NCBI GenBank assembly: GCA_037447655.1 | Contig: JBBHKE010001378.1 | Coordinates: 390,148-454,147 of the forward strand | From: Zygnema cylindricum | Lineage: Eukaryota > Streptophyta > Zygnematophyceae > Zygnematales > Zygnemataceae | DNA: 64,000 bases | Direction of reading: 5' to 3' | Shown here: in pieces, positions 1-8,225 of the stretch | Layout of the letters: each line of letters begins with the position of its first letter | How positions within the stretch are numbered: the stretch's first letter is position 1 | Position numbers and translations under genes: made by a program | The notes under the pieces: generated by a model | Seen by the model: the letters and a program-made list of their open reading frames with translations, nothing else | What the model was told of the DNA's origin: nothing | Database searches by the model: none

Positions 1-84
1 GGTGGTACCGCGAGAGGAAAAAAAAAGGCCCTTGTCACATAGGTACTTGAGGCGGAATCCGAGGACGAGGACGATGAGCTCCTT

Positions 85-540
85 TTGGATATCGAAATGG
101 GGGCGAAAAATGAGGTCGAAATTCCACGAAGGCAGAAATGTGCTTACAGTGGATTGAAAGGTGAAGCAGGCTGGATTATAAATTCAGGTGCCTCCATGCA
201 CATGTGTAAGGATAGGCACCTGTTCACTAAGATAAGAAAGATTCCCACCGTAGAGATAGAGTACGGGGATGGGAGGATAGTCACCACTACTCTTATAGGA
301 TCGGTAGATCTGAAAGTGTTAGTAGAAGTAAAGACATCCATATTCACATTTTCCGATGTATTGTTTATTCCGGAGCTGAACAAAAACCTTATCTCTACAT
401 CTGTATTAGATGATAAGGGTTTTTTTACTAGCACTAGGGAAGGAGTCTTTACTGCTAGTTTTGAGGAGGATGTCTATTTCATTGCTGAGAAAGGTAGCCA
501 TGGGATGTTTAGGCTGATTTTAAGTAATGAAATGAAATAA
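85..540 (+). pseudogene. copia protease region, active site altered
   Basis: This is the aspartic protease segment of the copia polyprotein, followed by the start of the pre-integrase region. The frame is also open upstream to the window edge through an acidic stretch (ESEDEDDE), so there is no true start here. The active-site motif, DSGAS in active elements, reads NSGAS within GWIINSGASMHMC, so the catalytic aspartate is lost. The segment ends at a TAA at 538-540. Neighbouring frames continue into integrase. Confidence 0.85.
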
Positions 541-567
541 CTTTATTATGCTGGTGTTCATGATATT

Positions 568-1320
568 ATGATGTGGCGTAAGAGGCTTGGGCGTATGAAT
601 CTAAATAAGTTAAGAGAGATTAAAAAGATGGGAGTGGTGGAAGGGATTCAGTTCAGTGAGAGTGATGATATAAGTGATTGTAGTGGGTGTGCTCAAGGTA
701 AAGCACACAGGTTACCCTTTCCTAAAACTGCCACCTATAAGGGAGAAAATATTCTAGATCTAGTACACACAAATATTTGGGGACCGGCTAAAGTGCCCTC
801 ACCGGGGGGGAAGATATTTATGATGACTATAACTGATGATTGGTCTCGGTATTCACGGGTGTATTTTTTGAAAAACAAGTCAGAAGCTCACGATTGTTAT
901 AGACAATATAAAGCATGGAGTGAAAAACTCCATGAAACTCCAATCAAGAGAGTAAGGTGTGACAATGGTTGAGAGTATACTTCTAACCATTTTGAGGATT
1001 TTCTGAGGGAAGATAGGGTCCAACACCAAAAGACAGTTCCAAAAAATCCGGAACAGAATGGGGTAGCTGAAAGGTTAAATAGAACACTAAGTGATAGTGC
1101 TAGAAGTATGTTGTCAGATAAAAAGATAGGAAAAAGGTTTTGAGAGAAGCAATGAACTATGATAATTACCTCAAAAATAGAGTTCTTACTTCAGCTATAA
1201 AAGATCAAACACCTTTTGAGAGATGGACAGGCCGGAAACCAGACCTATCTACCTTTAATGTTTTCGGCAGTCAAGTATTTAGTCTAGATACAGATCGGTC
1301 TAATTAGAAGCTAGATCTTA
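568..1320 (+). pseudogene. copia integrase region, several breaks
   Basis: Contains the pre-integrase zinc-binding segment and the integrase core. Both histidines expected in the WHKRLGHMN-type motif are arginine here (WRKRLGRMN), while the CSGCAQGK cysteines remain. The first catalytic aspartate is replaced (VHTNIWGP; the second copy in this window has HTD at the same place). The second aspartate (RCDNG) is present but is followed by a TGA stop at 970-972, and the glutamate motif PEQNGVAERLNR follows in the continuing reading. A further TGA at about 1141 breaks the frame again. No active integrase can be made from this copy. Confidence 0.85.
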
Positions 1321-1424
1321 AAAGAAAATCGGGATACTTATTAGTATATGATGAAGATGTTAAAGGATATAGAGTTTATGATCTAAAAAGGGAAGATATA
1401 ATCTTAGTAAAGCATCTAGTAGTT

Positions 1425-1754
1425 ATGGATGAAGGAAAGTGTGTGGATCCCTTCAAATATACGAAGTCAGTAAAAATCAGATTTGCGTCAGAAAATTCTG
1501 ATGACTTTGAGCTTCCTAACTATCCAAGTTTTAGAGAAGATGACATTCTTGCAGGTACAAATCAGACCGAAAAAGACTCGGCTGTGGAAACTCTAGTGAC
1601 AACTTTACCCGAAGCGGAAGACGTGGTGGAAATTGATTCGGAATCAAGGGATAGGGGAGAAGCCGAGTTTGTTTTCGAAAGAATCCACGAGAACCATCTA
1701 TTCAGGCCTCAGATTTTGAGAGGGGAAGGAGAAGTAGCAAAAGACAGCAAGTAA
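1425..1754 (+). pseudogene. copia integrase to reverse transcriptase linker
   Basis: Variable, acidic linker between integrase and reverse transcriptase. It has no catalytic motif. It is recognised by position and because the same stretch recurs, with differences, in the second copy at about 5213-5631. Stops separate it from both neighbours. Confidence 0.6.
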
Positions 1755-1819
1755 AACAGATTAATAACCACGTAACTAAACTATCTCATCAAGATGAACC
1801 TCAAACTTATGGAGAGGCG

Positions 1820-3381
1820 ATGACTTATCAAGAAAGAAATCGGTGGAATATAGCCATCAATGAGGAGATGGCCTCAATTATGGCAGCCGATACTTGGGAG
1901 CTGGTGGATTGTCCACCTAACCGAAAACTAATCGGTTATAAGTGGGTTTTCAAGTTAAAACTGAACCCTGATAACACAATTGAGCGCTACAAGGCCCGAC
2001 TAGTGGCAAAGGGATTTACACAAAAGGAGGGAATTAACTACAAAGAAACCTTTGCCTCGGTGGTCAGATTTCCCTCCGTCCGCATACTTCTTAGTGTAGC
2101 AGTAGCGGAAGACATGGAAGTGCACTAGATGGACATCAAAACAATCTTTTTGCTTGGAGAATTGGAAGAGGAGATCTTCATGCGACAACCCGAAGGGTTT
2201 GTGGAGGAAGGAGAGGAGAGTAAGGTATGCCGGCTGATTAAATCTCTTTATGGTTTGAAACAGGCGCCTCGACAGTGGAATAAGAAGCTTGATGAGTTTC
2301 TTACCAGTCTGGGATATATCTGGATCAGCTCAGATCACTCAATCTATGTTTTCGAAGATGAGGAAGGTTTTATATTTATTGCAATTTATGTTGATGATTT
2401 GCTTGTTTTAAGTAAATCAATGGAAAAAATTAATAAACTGAAAACCGATCTTAAGGGGAGATTTGAAATGAAGAATATGGGGGAAGCAAAATATATTTTG
2501 GGAATTCAAGTAGAGAGAGACCGAAAAAGAAAAATTATAAGATTGACTCAAAAGGAAGCAATAGGGAACATGCTTGAAAAATTTCAAATGGAAAAAGCTA
2601 ATAGTTGTACAACTCCAATGATGTTGAACAAGGGAAGTGAGGGGAGTGAGGAAGAAGGAGTCATAGTCTTAGATGAGGAATTATCTCCTGAAGAAAAGAA
2701 ATTCATGCAGAATATTCCTTACAGACAAGTAGTGGGAAGTCTAATCTATTTTATGAATTGTACCGGCCGAATTTAGCTGCAGCTCTAGGAGTGCTCAGTA
2801 GAAGTCTAAATGCTCCCACTAAGAGGGATTGGGAGGCAGCTAAGAGAGTCTTTAGATACTTGATAGGAACTAGGGATCTATGGTTGCATTTGGGTGGGGA
2901 GAATACTGACATCACTACTTGGAGTGATTCCAGTTATGGTGATGCTCCGAGGAGGAGATGCACTTCTGGATATGTATTATATGTGGGTGATAGGGCTTGC
3001 TGTTGGAGTAGCAAACAACAAAAGGTTATTGCTCTGTTTACCATTGAGGCTGAGTATATGGCCTCTTGCTCTGCTGTAAAAGAATTGATGTGGGTCAAGT
3101 CTTTGCTTGGTGAGCTTGGTCACTTTAAGAGTGGTGTGCAGAAAATATTTTGTGATAATCATGCAGCAATCGCTATTTTTGCCAATCCTAAACATCATTT
3201 TAAAGCCAAACACATGGATATTAGACTCAGCTTTGTTAGAGAGAAAGAAGAAAATAAAATAATCAGTTTAGAGTACCGACCAGATAGTGAGATGGTAGCT
3301 AATATGATGACCAAACCTGTGCCTTCCCCTAAGCTAATTTTTTGCAGAGAGAAGTGTGGTCTGAAATTAGAGATTTACTAG
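1820..3381 (+). pseudogene. copia reverse transcriptase and RNase H
   Basis: Reverse transcriptase begins with the KWVFKLKLN and ARLVAKGFTQ motifs. A TAG at 2126-2128 interrupts it. The second part has YGLKQAPRQW and an intact YVDD catalytic motif at 2387-2398. A frameshift near 2760 leads into RNase H, with SDSSYGD, the SSKQQ segment, the EAEYMA motif and the copia-type ending around KHHFKAKHMDIR and MTKPVP. The order and spacing are typical of copia. The break pattern (one stop, one frameshift) leaves most catalytic motifs readable, so the copy is dead but not very old. Confidence 0.9.
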
Positions 3382-3394
3382 AAAATAAGAGGAG

Positions 3395-4432
3395 TGTAGA
3401 AATTAATGGTTTTTAAAGTAATTTCTAGGTCAAAAATAAGAAAGAAGTCGAGGAAGTCTACCTCTAACTTCTCTCTCCAACTCTCAAACTTGTCGCAGTC
3501 ACTGAGAAATTGGAGAGGAAGCTAGGGCCATGGCTACCTAGGCTATCCTAAGGTTTACGGGAAATATATATTTGGGGTTTATTAAGTAAAAATATATGCG
3601 GCGGCCACAGGATTTGAACCTGGTACCTGCCGGACGGCAAGCTGCCGGTAGCCAGTAACCTTAGCCGTTAAGTTTTGAAGTAGTGTTACGTACTATATAG
3701 TTTGATAACAATTTAAACATTAATACGTAGGATTAATCATTTAACTATAATTGTTTACGGGATACATAGAACCGGTAGTGTAAAAGTACGAATTGCGGTA
3801 CGGATAAGAAATCAATACCGCACATTGATTTCGTAAGCGAAACAAATACCGCGCATGTATTTATTACGGCTCCGATCAAATGTGAATTTAATCGGACTGC
3901 TAGAATTAGCGCCGGGATCTCGGAAAAAGAATTCAGCGGTTTTTGGGCATCGCCACATCGGATGACACGTGGCGAAATTGCATTGGATCGTGGTATCTTC
4001 GGAGATTACGGCACCGAATTCGGATATGACATGTGTCGACATCTAGGCCATGTTGTACAATTTCCGTACATAAAGTACACCTGCGACTGTACTTTTGTGT
4101 ACGGAGGAGAAATCTAATTGGTTCCGTACATCAGTAGATAGAGTCTGTGAGAGAGATAGGACTTAGAAAAATTAGGAGATAGGATCCTCTCTCCCAGAGA
4201 GCTTCTGTACAAAAGGTCAACTTTGACCCTCCATAACTTATTGCTCAGGGGAGCAAATTCAGAGATTCTTTTTGCTATCGACTCAGGGGAGTCTTGTCTT
4301 CACAAGGGTGAAGTTGGTCAGAGTATTTGTCTGCCACGGTGGCAGTTATTTTTGCTGAAACACAAAGGGGTCAGGATTATCCTAGATGTTTCTTGGAAGC
4401 TGTCCACTCTGAGGACTTATGGAGGTCTCAGA
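3395..4432. other. putative copia LTR region and unassigned sequence between two copia copies
   Basis: No credible coding region. The left part follows a purine tract and starts with TG, as expected of a 3' LTR, but without the matching 5' LTR its end cannot be fixed. A 41 bp hairpin lies at 4064-4104 (arms CCGTACA..AAAGTACA and its complement). The last part, 4391-4436, shares a short module with 40563-40610 and abuts the second copia copy. Confidence 0.5.
3600..3669 (-). other. tRNA-like promoter remnant (possible SINE head)
   Basis: On the minus strand there is a B-box-like GGTTCAAATCC inside a T-arm-like hairpin (CAGG..CCTG), an A-box-like GGCTAAGGTTACTGG upstream, and a small CGGCAGCTTGCCG hairpin between them. 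The acceptor stem cannot be completed on the 5' side, so this is not a functional tRNA gene. A tRNA-derived repeat or tRNA pseudogene fits best. Confidence 0.4.
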
Positions 4433-4441
4433 GTTTCACAG

Positions 4442-5097
4442 TTCAGTGAGACTGATAATATAAATGATTGTAGTGGATGTGCTCAAGGTAAAGCACACAG
4501 ATTACCCTATCCCAAAACAAACACTTATAAGGGAGAAAAAAATCTAGATTTAGTACACACAGATATTTGGGGACCGGCTAAAGTGCCCTCACCGGGGGGG
4601 AAGAGATTTATGATGACTATCACTGATAATTAATCTCGGTATTCCACGGTTTTTTTTTTTAAAAACAAGTCAGAAGCTTAGGATTGTTTTAGACAATATA
4701 AAGCATGGAGTGAAAAACTCCATGAAACTTCAATCAAGAGAGTAAGGAGTGACAATGGTGGAGAGTATACTTCTTACCAGTTTGAGGATTTTCTCGAGAA
4801 GATGGAGTCCAACACCAAAAGACTGTTCCAGAAAACCCAAAACAGAATGGGGTAGCTGAAAAATTAAATAAGAGACTAAGCGATAGTGCTAGAAGAATGT
4901 TGTCAGACAAGAAGATAGGAAAAAGGTTTTGGGCAAAAACAATGAACTGTGCTAATTACCTCAAAAATAGAGTTCTTACTTCACCTATAAAAGATCAAAC
5001 ACCTTATGAGAGATGGACATGTCGGAAACCAGATATATCTCACTTAAAGGATTTCGGCAGTCAAGTATTTAGTCTAGATACAGATCGGTCTAATTAG
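4442..5097 (+). pseudogene. copia copy 2 integrase fragment
   Basis: Contains NDCSGCAQGKAHRLP, then the core with an intact first aspartate (HTDIWGP) and RSDNGGEY. A TAA at 4630-4632 and frameshifts near 4650 and 4800 break it. The last part (MLSDKKIGKRFW) is open to a TAG at 5095-5097. Different lesions from copy 1 show the two copies decayed independently. Confidence 0.8.
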
Positions 5098-5652
5098 AAG
5101 CTATATCTTAAAAGAAAACCGGGATACTTATTAGGATATGATGAAGATGTTAAAGGATATAGAGTTTATAATCTAAAAAGGGAAGATATAATCTTAGTAA
5201 AGCATCTAGTACTTATGGATGAAGGAAAGTCTGTGGATCCGTTCAAGTATACAAAGTCAGTAAAATTCAGATTTGAGTTAGAAAATTCCGATGACTTTAA
5301 ACTTCCTAACTATTAAGGTTTTAGAAAAGATGACATTCTTGCAAGTACAAATTAGACCGAAAAGAACTCGGCTACGAAAACTCTAGTGACAACTCTACCC
5401 GAAGCGGAAGACGTGGTGAAAACTGATTCGGAATCAAGGGACATAGAAGAAGCCGAGATTGTTCAAAAGAACCCACGAGAACCATCTATTCCGGCCACAA
5501 ATTTTGAGGGGGGAAGGAGAAGTAGCAAAAGATTGCAAGAAAAACAGGTTAATAACAAGGTAACAAAACTATCTCATCAAGATAAACCTCAGACTTATGG
5601 AGATGCGATGACTTGCCAAAAAAAAAAATAGAAGAAGACAGCCATCAATGAG

Positions 5653-6193
5653 ATGATGGCCTTAATTATGGCAGCCGATACTTGGGAGATGGTGGATTGT
5701 CCACCTAACCAAAAACCAATCGGTTCTAAGTGGGTTTTCAAATTAAAACTGATCCCAAATTACACAATTGAGCGTTATAAGGCCGGATTAGTGGCAAAGG
5801 GATTTACACAAAAGGAGGGAATTGACTACGAGGAAACCTTTAGCTCGGTCGTCAAATTTCCCTCCGTCCGCATACTTCTCAGTCTAGCAGCAGCGGAAGA
5901 CATGGAGGTGCACCAAATGGACATCAAGACAGCCTTTTTGCATGGAGAATTCGAAGAGGAGATCTCCATGCGACAACCCGAAGGATTTGTGGAGGAAGGA
6001 GAGGAGAGTAAGGTAAGCCAGCTGAATAAATCTCTTTATGGTTTGAAATAGGCGCCTCGACAGTGGAATAATAAGCTTGATGAGTTTTTTACTAGTCTAA
6101 GATATATCGGGATCAGCTCAGATCACTCAATCTATGTTTTTGAAGATGAGGAAGGCGTTATATTTATTGCAATTGATGATGATGATTTGCTTG
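5653..6193 (+). pseudogene. copia copy 2 reverse transcriptase fragment
   Basis: N-terminal reverse transcriptase with SKWVFKLKL, VAKGFTQKEG, QMDIKTAFLHGEF and YGLK, then a TAG at about 6048-6050. The catalytic YVDD motif is replaced by a run of four aspartates (about 6172-6186). The sequence ends at the gypsy LTR at 6194; palm, connection and RNase H regions are missing. Confidence 0.8.
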
Positions 6194-6695
6194 TGTAAAA
6201 GAGGCAACAATACCCCAGAACTCGTCAAAATGCATAGGGGAAAATACTAAGGATCTCCCCGTAGCAACAGCAAGAGCACACAGAACTCACAGACAGGGTT
6301 GGGCTTTATTACTTGAAAAGAGAGTACAAGATTGCGCTAGCTGCGTAAGTCCACTTAAGGTCTACTTCAGGTCCCCTATTCACTAGGTCTACTTGTCTAT
6401 TTAAACTAGCTAACTACTAGTCAACTTAGTACTATACAGCTGTACACGTGGACCTTCGCGGCCAATCCAAGATCTATCCAAACTTCCTTCTAGAACTATA
6501 CAGTTCAATTTACACAATTGCGGGGTTGCTATGCTGCGCTGCTACGCCGCTGCGCTACTAGTTGCTACGCCGCTAAGTTGCTATGCTGCTATGCTGCGCT
6601 GGTCTGGAATCGCAGCTGCGCTGCGCTGCTCTGCACCCGCAGTTATAGCAGCCTAGCCCTAGCTACTAAGTACCCAATTCTGTAACCCTGTTACA
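6194..6695 (-). repeat. chromovirus 3' LTR (502 bp)
   Basis: Direct repeat of 13083-13600, bounded by TGTAA and TTACA. It contains a run of GCTGCGCTGCTACGCCGC-type short repeats at about 6530-6630. A short unit (about 16 bp net) present in the other LTR is missing here. Confidence 0.95.
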
Positions 6696-6712
6696 GTGCC
6701 TCCCACTAAGGA
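6696..6712 (-). other. chromovirus polypurine tract
   Basis: In element orientation the sequence TTAGTGGGAGGCAC lies immediately before the 3' LTR, the expected place and composition for plus-strand priming. Confidence 0.7.
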
Positions 6713-6740
6713 TTCAGCGTCCCGCTGAACTTTGATGGAG

Positions 6741-7980
6741 TCAGGGAAACTGCAGTTGCCGGAGTATGTCGTATGTTTCATCGCGATACTCTTCGAACTC
6801 CTGGCGAAGGACGTCGAGTTGATGTTGGAGCTGTTCACATCGGGTCTCCAGTAACGCGATGTGACGATCTGCAGCTGCCAACCGCCGCCGAGTAATTCGT
6901 TCCCGAACCTGATTTTCCGCTTCCTCCATGGGTACTTCGGGTTGCTGCGGGACGTCCGCCGGTGCAGGCTCCTCGGGTGCCGAAATCCTGGGTTCTTTGG
7001 GTTCAGCCCCTGGGGTAGCTTCCTCTAGGGATAATAATTCATATTAGAAATCCCTTCGTCATAATTTTGGAGGCACGTGCGCTTCTTGCACTCCTTCGTC
7101 TTCTTCGCGTGCTTCTGCTTGCACTCCAAAGAGCGCACATTGTAGTTCGCTGTGTTTCCTCCTTATTTTTGGAGTCGTCATACCAAACAGCGAAGAGAAA
7201 GAGGTGCGTAGCACTGCGGCCGACGGTACTCCTTTGTCGTACCTGTAATTCGCTTCCTATTTTTGGAGACATCATAATACGCTTTGGCGCTTCTGCTTTG
7301 CTTTCGCCAAGCCCCCTAGCAGCGGCCGGCTCTAAGCGGGGTTTAGCACGGCCCGGTATTCGTCCGAAAAAAAGCAAACCCCCGCTTCGGCTGACGGCCG
7401 AAGGCGGGCCGCAGTGCTACGCACCTTTATTCTGGTAGTTCGCTTCCAAAGCTCGGTATTTCATACATACCTTTGCTTCGGGCCATTCTGAGGGGTCCCA
7501 ATAAAACCTTTTGGCGAAGCTGAAGGCGAGGTCCGGGTGCTGGGTGTCGACCGGTAGTGGGAAGAGGTAGTCGGGAAGTTCCTCTCCCTGTTCACTCTCC
7601 TCCTCCGAATCTCTTCGGTTTTCGCGCAAGAGAAACACATCGTCACCGCTGGGGTATTGTTCCTCCACCTTCCTCTCCGCGCTTTCAGACGACTGCTCAT
7701 CTGCTGTGCTCCCCTTGTTTGGGTCCCGCGTCACCTCCAGATCTGAGGCGCGCTCCTCAATTGGCGGAGGCGTTGGTTCGCGTTCCGGCTCCTCCGCCTC
7801 CGACAGCTCATGATTTGCTTGAAGTTCCTGATCACCTTCCCGGGTTGGGGTGTATTCAGGGTCCTGTGAGTTCTCTGACCCCTCCCCTCCACTGGTCTCC
7901 GCCGGTCCTGCCTCGCAACTGACACTATCCTCCGGTTCCGGCTCCACTTCTACCTCTCTTCGCCTGCTTGCTTCCACCAT
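6741..7980 (-). CDS. chromovirus accessory protein, post-pol, predicted two exons
   Basis: Between pol and the 3' LTR an acidic reading frame starts at an ATG in good context (GCCATGG, 7978-7980). Exon 1 (7980-7471, 170 codons) is rich in Glu, Ser and Pro and ends at AAAG|GTATGT. A possible intron (7470-7023, 448 bp) ends with a CTAAT branch-like motif, TATTATCCCTAGAG, and then exon 2 (7022-6741) in the same phase adds 93 residues: a Pro/Glu stretch and a coiled coil (MEEAENQVRERITRRRL onward). The spliced product would be 263 aa. Unspliced, exon 1 runs on to a stop at 7417. The frame is open upstream to a TAG at about 8282, so other starts or an upstream splice are possible. I do not recognise the family. 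Acidic plus coiled-coil composition suggests a structural or interaction role, which is inference. Confidence 0.45.
7203..7425. repeat. inverted repeat inside the accessory intron
   Basis: A perfect 19 bp inverted repeat (GGTGCGTAGCACTGCGGCC at 7203-7221 and its complement at 7407-7425) encloses about 185 bp. A diverged direct repeat (CCTNNTTTTTGGAG followed by a TCAT) occurs at about 7157-7185 and 7256-7276. This may be a small inserted element or a structured part of the intron. Confidence 0.6.
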
Positions 7981-8225
7981 GGCTTCCGCTGCCCTTAGCA
8001 ATCTCTCGGGACGGCTCGGTCTCCTTGTCCCACCCGTACCAGTCTCCTCCTTTTCGAGGGTGGAGAGGACGACGACGCCATAGACACTGCTGAACCAGAC
8101 AATTCCGGTAGCTCCAGAAGCGGAGGTAAAGTAATTGTGCGGAGGGAAGCCGTTTCCAAGCTGCCGAGACTGAGTTAGTTGTGAGGACGAATGATGGTTG
8201 TATTCCCGGGGGTTGAGGGTTTCAC

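Larger units (their letters stand above)
1..3394 (+). mobile_element. Ty1/copia retrotransposon copy 1, 3' portion
   Basis: The window opens inside the internal region of a copia element. In order it shows the acidic end of gag, protease, integrase, reverse transcriptase and RNase H, which is the copia order (integrase before reverse transcriptase). A purine-rich stretch at 3381-3394 is followed by TGTAGAAATT, a possible start of the 3' LTR. The frame is broken by several stops and at least one frameshift, so the copy is dead. The 5' LTR and most of gag lie outside the window. Confidence 0.9.
4433..6193 (+). mobile_element. Ty1/copia copy 2, truncated at both ends
   Basis: A second, head-to-tail copy of the same family as copy 1; long stretches are almost identical. 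It starts abruptly in the pre-integrase region (GTTCAGTGAGACTG) and stops at 6193, where the gypsy LTR begins, just after the reverse transcriptase catalytic site. The missing 3' half is not found on the far side of the gypsy element at 13601, so this is not a simple nested insertion. Confidence 0.85.

Noticed and set aside
3600-3669. Functional tRNA gene on the minus strand
   Set aside because: No acceptor stem pairing and no convincing anticodon arm; kept only as a tRNA-like remnant.
7067-7438. Open frames on both strands between the accessory exons
   Set aside because: No recognisable features; the region is better explained as an intron with an inverted repeat.
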